This document shows, one piece after another, positions 12,109 through 22,586 of a stretch of 64,000 bases of DNA. Positions within the stretch are counted from its first letter, which is position 1, and every line of letters begins with the position of its first letter. The DNA is from Buttiauxella agrestis ATCC 33320. GTDB lineage: Bacteria > Pseudomonadota > Gammaproteobacteria > Enterobacterales > Enterobacteriaceae. Location: the NCBI RefSeq assembly GCF_000735355.1, contig NZ_JMPI01000022.1:372025-436024 (forward strand). Direction: 5' to 3'. Made by a program: the position numbers and the translations under genes. The notes under the pieces are model-generated. The model ran no database searches and had not been told where the DNA came from. It was given only the letters and a program-made list of their open reading frames with translations.

Positions 12109-13299
12109 TTACAGCACAGCGACGATGGCTTCGCACAGCGGTGCCATGTTATCTGGCGTCATACCTGCAACGTTCACACGCCCGGATGCAACCGCATACA
12201 CACCAAACTCTTCACGTAAACGCAGCACCTGCTCTTTGGTCAGGCCGCTGAACGAGAACATGCCGTTCTGGTTGATGATGAAGCTAAAGTCGCGGTCAGC
12301 ACCTTTCTCTTGCAGAGTATTCACAAACAGCTGGCGCATGCGATGAATACGCTGGCGCATGTCAGACAGTTCCTGCTCCCAGATAGTACGCAGCGCTTCG
12401 TTGCTCAAAATGGTAGCAACAACAGATGCGCCGTGTGCTGGCGGGTTAGAGTAGTTAGCGCGAATCACTGACTTCATCTGGCTGAATGCACGGTCAACGG
12501 TATCGGCATTCGCGGCAACCAGCGTACAAGCACCTACGCGCTCATTGTACAGGCCAAAGTTCTTGGAGTACGAACTGGCAACAATCAGTTCCTGGTGGCT
12601 TGCAGCAAAGATACGCAGGCCTTCTGCATCTTCTTCCAGACCACGAGCAAAACCCTGGTAGGCGAAGTCAAACAGTGGCAGCCAGCCTTTGGCCTGAGAC
12701 ATCTCAGCCAGGACCTTCCACTGTTCAGCCGTTGGGTCGATACCGGTTGGGTTGTGGCAGCAGCCATGGAACAACACGACGTCGCCAGCTTGTGCCGCTT
12801 GCAGACTGCTAACCAGGCCATCAAAATTCAGAGAATGGTTTTGCGCGTCGTAATAGTCATATTCGCAAACTTCCAGACCCGCTGAATTAAATACGCTTTT
12901 GTGGTTCGGCCAGCTTGGATTGCTCACCCACACACGTTTAGCCGTGGTGTTTTTAGCGAGGAAATCAGCGGCAACACGCAATGCACCTGTGCCACCTGGG
13001 GTTTGTGCAGTGCGGGCGCGTTTGGCAGCGCTCAGCGCATTGCCTTTCCCGAACAGCAATTCCTGGGTGCAATGACCGAATTCAGGAATACCGTCGATAC
13101 CGAGGTAATTCTTGGTGTTCTCATTCTCAAGAAGATACAGCTCTGCTTTTTTAACGCTGGTCAGAACCGGAGTTTTACCCGTTTCATCTTTATAAACACC
13201 AATGCCGAGGTTAATTTTTGTCGGACGGTCATCGGCGCGAAACAGATCGGCCAAACCAAGAATTGGATCAGCAGGGGCTGCGGTAATGTTCTCAAACAT
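12109..13299 (-). CDS. aspC: Aspartate aminotransferase AspC
   Basis: 396 residues, identical in length to E. coli AspC. It is a PLP-dependent class I aminotransferase that interconverts aspartate and 2-oxoglutarate with oxaloacetate and glutamate. The PLP-binding lysine is Lys246 in SSYSKNFGL; the NPTG motif at about 183 and YNERVG near 252 are present. It lies downstream of ompF on the same strand but is separated by a strong terminator, so it probably has its own promoter in 13300-13430. Confidence 0.97.
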   Translation of the reverse strand: MFENITAAPADPILGLADLFRADDRPTKINLGIGVYKDETGKTPVLTSVKKAELYLLENENTKNYLGIDGIPEFGHCTQELLFGKGNALSAAKRARTAQTPGGTGALRVAADFLAKNTTAKRVWVSNPSWPNHKSVFNSAGLEVCEYDYYDAQNHSLNFDGLVSSLQAAQAGDVVLFHGCCHNPTGIDPTAEQWKVLAEMSQAKGWLPLFDFAYQGFARGLEEDAEGLRIFAASHQELIVASSYSKNFGLYNERVGACTLVAANADTVDRAFSQMKSVIRANYSNPPAHGASVVATILSNEALRTIWEQELSDMRQRIHRMRQLFVNTLQEKGADRDFSFIINQNGMFSFSGLTKEQVLRLREEFGVYAVASGRVNVAGMTPDNMAPLCEAIVAVL

Positions 13300-13428
13300 G
13301 ACGGGTTTCCATTTTGATATCGAGGGAGTAACGCTCTCAGGTTAACTGCTGTTTTAGCAAATGCCAACCGTTTGCAACAAAAAGAAACAGGCTCCGTCAC
13401 AAGTAATTTTTTTCATCTTTTCAGGCAT

Positions 13429-13456
13429 AAAAAAACAGGGCCGAAGCCCTGTTTTT
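13429..13456 (-). terminator. Terminator of ompF
   Basis: ACAGGGC (13435-13441) pairs with GCCCTGT (13446-13452) around CGAA. The A-run at 13429-13435 is the U-tract when read on the minus strand, and a shorter T-run at 13452-13456 lies on the other side. Confidence 0.9.
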
Positions 13457-13487
13457 AAATCATCCTTGCAACAAAGTTGCGGGATAA

Positions 13488-14669
13488 TTAGAACTGGTAA
13501 ACGATACCAACTGTGGTCTGGTCGTCAGTTTCCAGACCAGTAGCAGCGCTGTATGCGTTATCATCCAACAGGTTGAATTTATACGCAGCGTATACGTTCA
13601 TGTTTTTGTTGAAGTAGTACCAGGTACCCACTTCGACGTATTTAACCAGGTCAGCATTGCCGCCGTTGAAGCCATTACGTGCAACCAGGTCTTTACCTTT
13701 AGACTGAACGTAACCAATGGATGGACGCAGGCCGAAATCGAACTGGTACTGAACTACAGCTTCGAAGTTCTGAGTTTTGTTCGCGAAGTTAGCATCTGCT
13801 TCGCGAGTCATGTTGGTAGTCTCTGCATACTGGATAGCTGCGTAGACGTTGTTTGCATCGTATTTAGCAGCAGTAGACCATGCTTCAGCTTGATCACCGC
13901 TCGCGCCGCCGTTGTAAGCAACACCGGCTGGAGTCGAAGCTGTTAATGCATTTTTCTGTGCATCGGTACGGTCAGAGTTCGCATAACCCGCAGCAACGCT
14001 GAAGCCTTCTGCAAAATCATAAGTTACAGCCGTGCTGTAGCCTTCGCCGTTGGCTTTAGCGCCGTTACCGCTCAGGGAAATTGACGTTGGAGTACCGGTA
14101 GTGTTGTCGTATTCAACTGTCACTGGGCTGTTACGATCGTTTTTACCCTGATATTGCAGAGCAAAGTTCAGACCATCAACCAGGCCGAAGAAGTTGCTGT
14201 TACGGTAGGTCAGAACGCCATTGGTACGGCCAGTCATGAAGTTGTCAGTAGCAACCCAAGAATCGCCACCCCAAACAACCAGCATATCTGTATAAGCCGC
14301 TACGTCGTAGATTGCGCCGTAGTTACGACCGTAATCCAGGGAGCCTGCATCGCCAAATTTCAGACCAGCAAATGCCAGACGAGTGTTTTGGCTCTGAGCG
14401 CCTTCCGGATTGGAAGCGGTCATGTTGTATTCCCACTGACCGTAACCAGTCATCTGGTCATTGATCTGGGTCTCACCCTTGAAGCCAATACGAGCATAGG
14501 TAGAGTCAGCGTTGGTGCTGTTGCCGTTAGTTGTCCAGCCATGCTCACCTACAGCTTTACCGTAGAAGTCCAGTTTGTTGCCGTTTTTGTTGTAGATTTC
14601 TGCAGCGTTAGCTGCACCGGCTACCAGCAGAGCAGGGATTAACACTGCCAGAATATTGCGCTTCATCAT
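13488..14669 (-). CDS. ompF: General porin OmpF
   Basis: 393-residue trimeric outer-membrane porin: 22-residue signal peptide, mature N-terminus AEIYNK, C-terminal Phe in GIVYQF. It is called OmpF by position (aspC-ompF-asnS) and by its near-E. coli promoter and leader. It is 31 residues longer than E. coli OmpF, with long insertions in external loops (about 185-205 and 240-260). The pore arginines corresponding to Arg42, Arg82 and Arg132 are kept, but the loop L3 motif PEFGGD reads VVWGGD: precursor Val131-Val132 replace the conserved Pro-Glu (codons at 14274-14279). Some loops resemble NmpC/OmpN-type porins, so paralogue identity is less certain than family. Confidence 0.9.
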   Translation of the reverse strand: MMKRNILAVLIPALLVAGAANAAEIYNKNGNKLDFYGKAVGEHGWTTNGNSTNADSTYARIGFKGETQINDQMTGYGQWEYNMTASNPEGAQSQNTRLAFAGLKFGDAGSLDYGRNYGAIYDVAAYTDMLVVWGGDSWVATDNFMTGRTNGVLTYRNSNFFGLVDGLNFALQYQGKNDRNSPVTVEYDNTTGTPTSISLSGNGAKANGEGYSTAVTYDFAEGFSVAAGYANSDRTDAQKNALTASTPAGVAYNGGASGDQAEAWSTAAKYDANNVYAAIQYAETTNMTREADANFANKTQNFEAVVQYQFDFGLRPSIGYVQSKGKDLVARNGFNGGNADLVKYVEVGTWYYFNKNMNVYAAYKFNLLDDNAYSAATGLETDDQTTVGIVYQF

Positions 14670-15225
14670 TATTTATTACCCTCATTAGGTTTTTTTGTAA
14701 CACCTGCCACTGCCGTCAATAATTCTGTACGGAACTATTGATGAGAGTTTGGTGTCTTTCTGTATCTGTCAGGCATCTTTCCATCCATGAAACCGTTTCG
14801 CTAGCCTGAAAGTGCTACAAACATCGAGAGTGAGTTACAAGAAGAAACTATGTGTAACTAAATGTGTATTTTACGGAACTTTGTGAACTATCTCAAACTT
14901 CCTGGCCGCTTCGTCTAAAATTCCACCTTTCTTATCCTATATATATGAAATACTTATGTTTAATTGGCATAAGTTAAACTTCAGTGAATATTTCGCTTAC
15001 ATTTGTACATTCTTTGAGTGATTTTTGGATGTCCAGACTTCTGTGTGAAAATTATCCAAATGTGCTAAGTCAATTCTCGGAATGAGGATGCAAGCCAAAA
15101 GTAGGGTTATTTTGTGTTTGTCTGTTTCGCAGACACAATTGGTAACGGGGAAGTGGCGAAATGGGGTTGAAATTGACGTTTGTTTAACTTTCGTTGAAGA
15201 AAAAAGACGAATTTGTTTCAGGTAG
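14670..15225 (-). promoter_or_regulatory. ompF promoter and OmpR control region (556 bp, no gene)
   Basis: On the minus strand a TAGCGA -35 (14798-14803), 17-bp spacer and AAAGAT -10 (14775-14780) match the weak E. coli ompF promoter. The downstream leader (GACACCAAACTCTCATCAAT, then TTGACGGCAGTGGCAGGTG) is nearly the E. coli sequence, including the GAGGGTAATAA ribosome-binding region that MicF targets in E. coli. GTTACA-type repeats at about 14811-14870 are candidate OmpR sites F1-F3. A further OmpR-like match, TTACATTTGTACATT, lies at 14997-15011. The rest is AT-rich with no credible coding frame. Confidence 0.8.
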
Positions 15226-15249
15226 AAAAAAGGCCAGCAATGCTGGCCT
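15225..15249 (-). terminator. Terminator of asnS
   Basis: AGGCCAGC (15231-15238) pairs with GCTGGCCT (15242-15249) around AAT. The A-run 15226-15231 forms the U-tract on the minus strand. Confidence 0.9.
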
Positions 15250-15265
15250 GAGTAAAAATCAAATC

Positions 15266-16666
15266 TTAGAAGTTTGCATTACGCGGTGTACGTGGGAACG
15301 GAATCACGTCACGAACGTTTTGAACGCCGGTTACATAGGCAATCAGACGCTCAAAACCAAGGCCGAAACCTGAGTGCGGCACGGTGCCGTAACGACGCAG
15401 GTCGCGATACCACCAGTAATCTTCTTTATTCAGACCCATCTCGGCCATGCGCGCATCAAGCACGTCCAGACGTTCTTCACGCTGAGAACCACCGATGATC
15501 TCACCAATGCCTGGCGCTAACACATCCATTGCAGCAACGGTTTTACCGTCTTCGTTAAGGCGCATATAGAAGGCCTTAATGTCTTTCGGATAGTTTTTCA
15601 CAACAACCGGAGCTTTGAAGTGTTGTTCAGCAAGATAGCGTTCATGCTCGGAAGAAAGGTCAACGCCCCAGTAAACTGGGTTTTCGAATTTCTGACCGCA
15701 GTTTTCCAGAATTGTAACTGCGTCGGTGTAATCCACCTGTGCAAAGTCAGCTTCGATGAAGCGCTGTAAACGTTCCACTGCATCTTTGTCAACGCGCTCG
15801 GCAAAGAACTCCATGTCATCCATGCGCTCATCAAGCACTGCTTTAAAGACATATTTCAGCATCGCTTCAGCCAGACCCGCAACGTCGTCGAGGTTGGCGA
15901 AAGCAACTTCCGGTTCCAGCATCCAGAACTCAGCCAGGTGGCGGCTGGTGTTGGAGTTTTCAGCGCGGAAAGTTGGCCCGAAGGTATAAACTTTGGACAG
16001 AGCACAGGCGTAAGTTTCGCCATTCAACTGGCCGGATACGGTCAGGAACGCTTCTTTACCGAAGAAGTCTTTATCGAAATCGATTTTGCCAGCTTCAGTA
16101 CGCGGCAGGTTTTCCATATCCAGCGTAGATACGCGGAACATCTCGCCTGCACCTTCGGTATCAGATGCAGTAATCAGCGGGGTAGACACCCAGAAATAAC
16201 CCTGCTCATGGAAGAAACGATGCAACGCCTGAGCCAGAGTATGACGAACGCGAGCCACAGCGCCGATCATGTTGGTGCGCGGACGCAGGTGAGCCACTTC
16301 ACGCAGATATTCAATACTGTGGCGTTTTGCCGCCATCGGGTAAGTATCAGGATCATCAACCCAGCCGGTAACTTCGACTTCGGTCGCCTGGATTTCAAAG
16401 CTCTGGCCCTGACCAAGAGATTCAACCACTTTACCGGTGACAACAACGGAGCAACCGGTTGTCAGGCGCAGTACATCTTCATTGTAATTAGGCAGAGAAT
16501 TATTAATGACGGCCTGTACAGGAGAGAAGCAGGAACCGTCATAGACGGCGAGGAATGAGATACCAGCTTTTGAATCTCTTCGAGTACGCACCCACCCGCG
16601 AACGGTGACTTCTTGGTCAACGGCTACACGGCCCTGGAGTACGTCGGCTACAGGCACAACGCTCAT
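15266..16666 (-). CDS. asnS: Asparaginyl-tRNA synthetase
   Basis: 466 residues, the E. coli length. It is a class IIb aminoacyl-tRNA synthetase: N-terminal OB-fold anticodon-binding domain (about 1-105, [14 protein letters not shown]), class II catalytic core with motif 2 ([19 protein letters not shown]) and motif 3 (GFGLGFERL) near the C-terminus. It charges tRNA-Asn with asparagine. It is monocistronic here, with its own terminator before the ompF control region. Confidence 0.98.
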   Translation of the reverse strand: MSVVPVADVLQGRVAVDQEVTVRGWVRTRRDSKAGISFLAVYDGSCFSPVQAVINNSLPNYNEDVLRLTTGCSVVVTGKVVESLGQGQSFEIQATEVEVTGWVDDPDTYPMAAKRHSIEYLREVAHLRPRTNMIGAVARVRHTLAQALHRFFHEQGYFWVSTPLITASDTEGAGEMFRVSTLDMENLPRTEAGKIDFDKDFFGKEAFLTVSGQLNGETYACALSKVYTFGPTFRAENSNTSRHLAEFWMLEPEVAFANLDDVAGLAEAMLKYVFKAVLDERMDDMEFFAERVDKDAVERLQRFIEADFAQVDYTDAVTILENCGQKFENPVYWGVDLSSEHERYLAEQHFKAPVVVKNYPKDIKAFYMRLNEDGKTVAAMDVLAPGIGEIIGGSQREERLDVLDARMAEMGLNKEDYWWYRDLRRYGTVPHSGFGLGFERLIAYVTGVQNVRDVIPFPRTPRNANF

Positions 16667-16799
16667 AGTTTTCTCTCTATTAAATGGTCAGTGACAAAAA
16701 AATAATTACCCACAATTGGGGGTTATCTATGTTACCTGTCGCGAGCTTTCAGACAAGCAGAAAAATCAAAGGAAATGAAGAAATACAATTAAAGAAGAG

Positions 16800-16833
16800 A
16801 ACCCATGAACAAGTTGGATATTGTTTATGGGTT
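16800..16833 (-). terminator. Probable terminator of pncB
   Basis: A two-part stem, AACCCAT/ATGGGTT (16800-16806 with 16827-16833) plus AACAA/TTGTT inside it, lies 10 bp after the pncB stop. The downstream strand on the minus side is only moderately U-rich (TTCTCTTCTTT), so termination efficiency is uncertain. Confidence 0.55.
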
Positions 16834-16842
16834 TTATCAGGA

Positions 16843-18045
16843 TCAGCTGGCTTTTTTAATCTGCGGTAAATCGAAGGCTTTACGCAGCGCCCGAACGAAG
16901 GCTTTATCGTGGCAAATGGTTTTGCCTGGGCTATCAGAAAGTTTAGCGACCGGCTTGCCGTTACACTCCACCAGTTTGATTACAATATTAAGCGGTTTAA
17001 CCTGTGGAATATCGCAGGTCAGACGCGTACCAATACCAAAACTCAAATTAACGCGGGTGCAGAAATGACGATACAGCTCAATCGCCTTTGGCAAATCGAG
17101 GTTGTCTGAGAACACCAATACCTTAGTTTTGGGATCAATACCCAGCTTCTCGTAATGCGCGATAGCTTTCTCACCCCATTCAACCGGATCCCCGGAATCA
17201 TGGCGCAGCCCCTGGTATTGGCTGGCAAACGAGTGATCAAAATCACGTAAGAAAGCATCCATTGTGATGCAGTCGGTCAGCGCAATGCCGAGTTGGTCAG
17301 GATACTCGTCAAGCCAGGCCTGAAGTGCTGCGCGTTGGCTGTTTGCCAGAACCGGGCTGATTTGTTGGTGTGCCTGGAACCATTCATGAGCTTGAGTGCC
17401 CATTGGAGTTAAATCCAGGCGGCGCGCCAGGTCATAATTGCTGGTGCCGACAAACCACGATTCTTGTTGCAGACGGGTAACGATAGCCTCTTGCACTTCA
17501 CGCGAGAAGCGGCGGCGGGTGCCGAAATCCATCAGGCGGAATGCGGAGAGATCGACCTGCGCCGTCAGTTCGTTGAACTGAACCAGTTTGCTTTCCAGGC
17601 TGTCGAGTGCCATTTGCGGGGTCACGCCCGGCGAACGATGTTGATGCACCACCTCGCTGATAACCGCCAGCAATGGCACTTCCCACATAATCACTTCCAG
17701 CCACGAACCGGTCAGACGAATGTCTAAATGACCATTATTATTGCTGATGTGAACTTGCGTGGGGTCGTAGCGGAAAGTACGCAGCCATGCGAGATAATCT
17801 GCTTCAAAAAACGGCAGACTTTCAAGGAATGCGAACTCCTCATCGTTGAGCGTGAGGTGGCGCATGAAATCCACCTGTTCACGGATGGCATCGGCATAGA
17901 CACCCAGCAGGTCGTCACCACGGCAACGGAACTCGGCGGCGACGCTCACGTCGTGATAACGGTGGAATACCGCCTGCTGCATATGAAGCTTATAGGCATC
18001 AGTATCCAGAAGCGTTTGCAAAATCGGGGAAGCGTGTCGTGTCAT
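16843..18045 (-). CDS. pncB: Nicotinate phosphoribosyltransferase
   Basis: 400 residues from ATG 18045, the E. coli length. It makes nicotinate mononucleotide from nicotinate and PRPP (ATP-coupled) in the NAD salvage pathway. Typical motifs are [15 protein letters not shown] at the N-terminus, DFGTRRR mid-protein and HDSGDP in the phosphate-binding region. An in-frame ATG at 18060 would add five residues. GAGG abuts that upstream ATG and is 15 nt from 18045, so the ribosome-binding evidence does not decide; family alignment favours 18045. Confidence 0.95.
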   Translation of the reverse strand: MTRHASPILQTLLDTDAYKLHMQQAVFHRYHDVSVAAEFRCRGDDLLGVYADAIREQVDFMRHLTLNDEEFAFLESLPFFEADYLAWLRTFRYDPTQVHISNNNGHLDIRLTGSWLEVIMWEVPLLAVISEVVHQHRSPGVTPQMALDSLESKLVQFNELTAQVDLSAFRLMDFGTRRRFSREVQEAIVTRLQQESWFVGTSNYDLARRLDLTPMGTQAHEWFQAHQQISPVLANSQRAALQAWLDEYPDQLGIALTDCITMDAFLRDFDHSFASQYQGLRHDSGDPVEWGEKAIAHYEKLGIDPKTKVLVFSDNLDLPKAIELYRHFCTRVNLSFGIGTRLTCDIPQVKPLNIVIKLVECNGKPVAKLSDSPGKTICHDKAFVRALRKAFDLPQIKKAS

Positions 18046-18110
18046 GGCGCGTTGCAGCATCCTCTCACAGGAGCGTTTCCATCAAGGGCTAAGCAGATAA
18101 AAGACGCAGG

Positions 18111-18139
18111 AGTATACCCTGATTATCTGTTTATTAAAC
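18111..18139 (-). promoter_or_regulatory. Candidate pncB promoter
   Basis: On the minus strand a GTTTAA -35 (18134-18139) and TATACT -10 (18111-18116) are separated by 17 bp. An 11-bp palindrome GTTTATTAAAC (18129-18139) overlaps the -35. NadR represses pncB in enterobacteria, but the reported NadR site has a TGTTTA-N6-TAAACA layout, which this palindrome lacks, so I do not assign it to NadR. Confidence 0.4.
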
Positions 18140-18312
18140 CCGGATCACAACACACGGACACTTTCTGGTCGATGGCAATTCGTGCCGCTTGTTATAAAAA
18201 TGTAGCAATTCGCGTGAGAACCCCAGAAAAGATGATGATTCTGCGTGGCAACATTAGGGCAACAGGAATAGACTGAACCCCGAAAACTTACGGATGATAT
18301 ATAAGGTTTTTT

Positions 18313-20925
18313 ATGACACAACAGCCACAAGCCAAATATCGCCACGACTACCGTGCGCCGGATTACACGATTACCGATATCGATTTGACCTTTGACCTTG
18401 ATGCCACAAAAACCCTGGTCACTGCTATTAGTCAGATTACCCGCCAGGGCGCAGCAGGCGCGCCACTTCGTCTTGACGGCGAAGACCTGACGCTGGTTTC
18501 AATTGATGTGAATGGTGCCGCCTGGGAAGATTACCGCCAGGAAGAGGGCGCATTGATTATTGAATCACTGCCAGAAGCCTTCACGCTGACCATCGTTAAT
18601 GAAATCAGCCCGGCGACCAACACCGCGCTGGAAGGGCTTTACCTTTCCGGCGATGCGCTTTGCACCCAGTGTGAAGCAGAAGGTTTCCGCCATATTACCT
18701 GGTATCTTGACCGACCGGATGTTCTGGCGCGTTTCACCACCAAAATCATTGCCGACAAATCCAAATATCCTTTCCTGTTATCTAACGGCAACCGCATTGC
18801 CGAAGGTGAGTTGGATAACGGCCGTCATTGGGTACAGTGGCAAGACCCGTTCCCGAAACCTTGCTACCTGTTTGCGCTGGTGGCAGGTGATTTCGACGTC
18901 CTGCGTGATACTTTCAAAACGCGTTCCGGCCGCGATGTGGCGCTGGAATTGTTCGTTGACCGTGGCAATCTCGACCGCGCAAGCTGGGCGATGACCTCTT
19001 TGAAAGCCTCGATGAAATGGGATGAAACCCGTTTCGGTCTCGAATACGACCTCGACATCTACATGATTGTCGCCGTTGATTTCTTCAATATGGGCGCGAT
19101 GGAGAACAAAGGGCTTAACGTCTTTAACTCCAAATACGTGCTGGCGCGTGCTGAAACGGCGACTGACAAAGATTATCTCGATATTGAACGTGTTATCGGC
19201 CACGAATATTTCCATAACTGGACCGGCAACCGCGTGACTTGTCGCGACTGGTTCCAGTTAAGCCTGAAAGAAGGGCTGACCGTGTTCCGCGACCAGGAAT
19301 TTAGCTCCGACCTCGGTTCACGTGCGGTCAACCGCATTCAGAACGTGCGCACTATGCGTGCCGCACAGTTTGCAGAAGACGCAAGCCCGATGGCGCACCC
19401 GATTCGTCCGGATAAAGTTATCGAAATGAACAACTTCTACACGCTGACCGTGTATGAAAAGGGTTCTGAAGTTATTCGTATGCTGCACACCTTGCTGGGT
19501 GAAGAGAATTTCCAGAAAGGGATGCAACTTTACTTTGAACGCCATGACGGCAGTGCGGCGACCTGTGATGATTTCGTGCAGGCGATGGAAGATGCGTCAA
19601 ACGTTGACTTGTCTCACTTCCGCCGTTGGTACAGCCAGGCCGGTACGCCTGTCGTCACCGTGCGTGATGACTACGACCCGGAAACCGAGTTGTACACGCT
19701 GACCATCAGCCAGCACACACCGCCTACCGCCGAGCAACAGGAAAAGCATCCGTTACACATCCCGTTCGATATCGAGCTGTATGACAACGAAGGCAAAGTG
19801 ATTCCATTGCAGAAAAACGGCCACCCGATTCACCACGTGCTGAATGTGACGCAGGCAGAGCAGACGTTTGTTTTCGATAACGTTTATTTCCAGCCGGTTC
19901 CGTCATTGCTGCGTGAATTCTCAGCGCCGGTGAAACTGGAATATAAATGGAGCGATCAGCAACTGACGTTCCTTATGCGTCATGCGCGTAACGATTTCTC
20001 CCGTTGGGATGCGGCGCAAAGTCTGCTGGCAACGTACATCAAGCTGAACGTCAACCGCAGCCAACAGGGCCAACCGTTGTCGCTGCCGCTGCATGTGGCT
20101 GATGCGTTCCGCGCGATTCTGCTGGATGAGAAAATCGACCCGGCGCTGGCGGCAGAAATTCTGACGCTGCCTTCGCAGAACGAAATTGCCGAACTTTTCC
20201 AGAAAATCGATCCGCAAGCGATCGCCGCCGTGCATGAAGCCTTAACGCGCACGCTGGCAAACGAGCTGGCGGATGAATTCCTGGCAGTTTACAACGCCAA
20301 CAAACTTGATGCTTATCGTGTTGAGCATGCGGATATCGGCAAACGCGCGCTGCGCAATACTTGCCTGCGTTATCTGGCCTTTGGCGAGAAAAAGCTTGCT
20401 GAACAACTGGTGCGTAACCAGTTCGAAAGCGCTGATAACATGACCGATTCTATCGCTGCCCTGGCCTCGTCTGTTGCTGCGCAGTTACCTTGTCGCGCAG
20501 AACTGCTGGCCGAATTTGACGAGAAATGGCACCAGGATGGACTGGTGATGGACAAGTGGTTTGTGTTGCAAGCCACCAGCCCAGCAGCAGACACCTTGAG
20601 CAAAGTGCGTGAGCTACTGAACCATCGTTCATTTAGCATGGGCAACCCGAACCGTGTGCGTTCGCTGATTGGTGCTTTTGCGGCGGGTAATCCGGCGGCG
20701 TTCCACGCACTCGACGGCAGCGGTTATCAGTTTATGGTGGAAATGCTCAGTGAGCTAAACCACCGTAACCCGCAGGTGGCTTCACGTCTGATTGAGCCGT
20801 TGATTCGACTTAAGCGTTACGATGCGAAACGTCAGGAAATGATGCGTGCGGCGCTGGAACAGCTGAAAGGGCTGGAAAACTTGTCGGGTGATTTGTTCGA
20901 GAAGATTTCTAAAGCGTTGGCTTAA
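18313..20925 (+). CDS. pepN: Aminopeptidase N
   Basis: 870 residues, identical in length to E. coli PepN. It is an M1 family zinc aminopeptidase and the main broad-specificity cytosolic aminopeptidase in protein turnover. The GAMEN substrate-binding motif is at 261-265 and the zinc motif HEYFH at 297-301, with the third ligand in the downstream LKEGLTVF region. The four-domain arrangement ends with the all-helical C-terminal domain. The start is ATG 18313. It is divergent from pncB. Confidence 0.98.
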   Translation: MTQQPQAKYRHDYRAPDYTITDIDLTFDLDATKTLVTAISQITRQGAAGAPLRLDGEDLTLVSIDVNGAAWEDYRQEEGALIIESLPEAFTLTIVNEISPATNTALEGLYLSGDALCTQCEAEGFRHITWYLDRPDVLARFTTKIIADKSKYPFLLSNGNRIAEGELDNGRHWVQWQDPFPKPCYLFALVAGDFDVLRDTFKTRSGRDVALELFVDRGNLDRASWAMTSLKASMKWDETRFGLEYDLDIYMIVAVDFFNMGAMENKGLNVFNSKYVLARAETATDKDYLDIERVIGHEYFHNWTGNRVTCRDWFQLSLKEGLTVFRDQEFSSDLGSRAVNRIQNVRTMRAAQFAEDASPMAHPIRPDKVIEMNNFYTLTVYEKGSEVIRMLHTLLGEENFQKGMQLYFERHDGSAATCDDFVQAMEDASNVDLSHFRRWYSQAGTPVVTVRDDYDPETELYTLTISQHTPPTAEQQEKHPLHIPFDIELYDNEGKVIPLQKNGHPIHHVLNVTQAEQTFVFDNVYFQPVPSLLREFSAPVKLEYKWSDQQLTFLMRHARNDFSRWDAAQSLLATYIKLNVNRSQQGQPLSLPLHVADAFRAILLDEKIDPALAAEILTLPSQNEIAELFQKIDPQAIAAVHEALTRTLANELADEFLAVYNANKLDAYRVEHADIGKRALRNTCLRYLAFGEKKLAEQLVRNQFESADNMTDSIAALASSVAAQLPCRAELLAEFDEKWHQDGLVMDKWFVLQATSPAADTLSKVRELLNHRSFSMGNPNRVRSLIGAFAAGNPAAFHALDGSGYQFMVEMLSELNHRNPQVASRLIEPLIRLKRYDAKRQEMMRAALEQLKGLENLSGDLFEKISKALA

Positions 20926-20931
20926 AAACCA

Positions 20932-21005
20932 CCCTCACCCTAACCCTAACCCTAACCCTAACCCTAACCCTAACCCTCTCCCGGGGGAGAGGGCCGGGGT
21001 GAGGG
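20932..21005. repeat. Inverted repeat carrying six tandem CCCTAA units
   Basis: Outer arms CCCTCACCC (20932-20940) and GGGTGAGGG (20997-21005) enclose an inner palindrome CCCTCTCCC/GGGAGAGGG (20974-20982 with 20985-20993). Between the left outer and inner arms the unit CCCTAA is repeated exactly six times (20938-20973) and followed by a partial CCCT. The element lies between the convergent pepN and ssuB 3' ends and could act as a bidirectional terminator. Single-unit versions of such CCCTCACCC...GGGTGAGGG palindromes are common between enterobacterial genes; the tandem expansion is the unusual part. Confidence 0.9.
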
Positions 21006-21014
21006 CGAACAAAC

Positions 21015-21788
21015 TTAACCGGTCCGCACCACGCGTGCCGGTTCTTCAACAACCTGCCGCTTCATCACACGCTTTAACACCTGCGCTTCCAGTTCAGCCA
21101 GCCGGACAGAGCCGAGCTTACGTGGGCGAGGCAAATCCACCGTCAGATCCAAACCGATCTTTCCTTCTTCAATCAGTAACACACGATCCGCCATTGCAAC
21201 GGCTTCGCTAACATCGTGTGTCACCAGCAGCACCGTAAAGCCATGTTTCTGCCATAAAGAAACAATCAATTCCTGCATTTCAATGCGCGTCAGGGCATCG
21301 AGCGCACCTAATGGTTCATCCAGCAACAGCAGCCGTGGGCGATGAATCAGCGCCCGAGCCAGCGCCACACGTTGTTTCTGGCCGCCGGACAGGGCGGCCG
21401 GCCATTCATTAGCACGATTGGCAAGCCCAACCGCTTCCAGCGCTTTCATCGCCGATTCTTTCCAGTTCCCTTTCAGCCCCAGGCCGACATTATTAATCAC
21501 TGACTTCCATGGCAGCAGGCGTGCATCCTGGAACATCAAACGCGTTTCATCCTGACTCTCGCGTAGCGGGGCATTTCCGGCAATTAACGAACCACCGTTA
21601 GGGTTTTCCAGCCCTGCCAGCAAACGCAGCAACGTACTTTTACCCCCGCCGCTGCGTCCAACAACCGCAACAAACTGCCCGGCGGGAATATGCAATTCGA
21701 GTTCATCAAGAATCGTTTTATCGCCGTAACGTTTAGTCACGCTGTTCAGTAGTAGGGGAGTACCCTGATTTAAACGAGCGGTATTCAT
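21015..21788 (-). CDS. ssuB: Aliphatic sulfonate ABC transporter ATP-binding protein SsuB
   Basis: 257 residues (E. coli 255). It is the ABC ATPase of the alkanesulfonate importer: Walker [10 protein letters not shown] near residue 43, signature [15 protein letters not shown], Walker [13 protein letters not shown] and the switch histidine in [10 protein letters not shown]. It is the last gene of ssuEADCB, and its start overlaps the ssuC stop by 4 nt. Confidence 0.96.
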   Translation of the reverse strand: MNTARLNQGTPLLLNSVTKRYGDKTILDELELHIPAGQFVAVVGRSGGGKSTLLRLLAGLENPNGGSLIAGNAPLRESQDETRLMFQDARLLPWKSVINNVGLGLKGNWKESAMKALEAVGLANRANEWPAALSGGQKQRVALARALIHRPRLLLLDEPLGALDALTRIEMQELIVSLWQKHGFTVLLVTHDVSEAVAMADRVLLIEEGKIGLDLTVDLPRPRKLGSVRLAELEAQVLKRVMKRQVVEEPARVVRTG

Positions 21789-22576
21789 GCATTCTCCTCC
21801 TGTAACTGATAAGCCGGGTGCCAGCGCAGCCAGACACGTTCAAGTAATTGCGCGCTGATATCGGCAAGTTTGCCGAGCAGGGCATACAGAATAATGGCGA
21901 CAACGACGACATCGGTTTGCAAGAATTCGCGGGCGTTCATCGCCAGGTAGCCAATTCCCGAATTGGCCGAAATAGTTTCGGCCACGATTAACGTCAACCA
22001 CATCAGACCAAGTGCAAAGCGAATCCCGACCATAATTGAAGGCAGCGCACCGGGGAGAATGACCTGGGCAAACAGGCTAAAACCAGACAGCCCATAGCTG
22101 CGTGCCATTTCCAGCAGACCCTGGTCGATATTACGGATACCGTGCCAGGTATTGATGTAAATCGGGAATAACGTGCCAAGTGCGACCAGGAAAATCTTCG
22201 CTGACTCATCAATGCCGAACCATAAAATCACCAGCGGGATAAGCGCGAGGTGCGGAACGTTACGCAGCATCTGAATCGAACTGTCCAGCAAACGTTCCCC
22301 CCAGCGTGACAGGCCACTTATCAGCCCGAGCACTAACCCAAGAGAGCCACCAATACTGAAACCGATCACCGCACGCCAAGAGCTAATCGCCAGGTGTTGC
22401 CACAATTCACCGCTTGCTGAAAGATTCCAGAAAGCGAGAACCACCCCTTCCGGAGAAGGGAGGATGCGCGAGGATAGCCAGCCTGCGCTTGAAGAGAGTT
22501 GCCAGATGACGATAACCGCAACGGGCAGCACCCAGGGTGCCAGTCTCAACAACAGTTTGTGCGTTGATGGGGTCAT
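21785..22576 (-). CDS. ssuC: Aliphatic sulfonate ABC transporter permease SsuC
   Basis: 263 residues from ATG 22576, the E. coli length, with GGAG upstream. It is an inner-membrane permease of the BPD_transp_1 family with about six transmembrane helices and the cytoplasmic EAA-type loop ([14 protein letters not shown]...[11 protein letters not shown]). The open frame continues to 22810 inside ssuD, but that extension has no support. It imports alkanesulfonates with SsuA and SsuB. Confidence 0.95.
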   Translation of the reverse strand: MTPSTHKLLLRLAPWVLPVAVIVIWQLSSSAGWLSSRILPSPEGVVLAFWNLSASGELWQHLAISSWRAVIGFSIGGSLGLVLGLISGLSRWGERLLDSSIQMLRNVPHLALIPLVILWFGIDESAKIFLVALGTLFPIYINTWHGIRNIDQGLLEMARSYGLSGFSLFAQVILPGALPSIMVGIRFALGLMWLTLIVAETISANSGIGYLAMNAREFLQTDVVVVAIILYALLGKLADISAQLLERVWLRWHPAYQLQEENA

Positions 22577-22586
22577 TGGCGGCTCC

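Noticed and set aside
15938..16558. 206-residue plus-strand open frame opposite asnS
   Set aside because: It lies entirely antisense to a highly conserved synthetase and has no supporting start signal or recognisable domain.
18129..18139. GTTTATTAAAC palindrome as a NadR box for pncB
   Set aside because: The reported NadR site has TGTTTA and TAAACA separated by six bases; here the halves are almost adjacent, so the match is not adequate.
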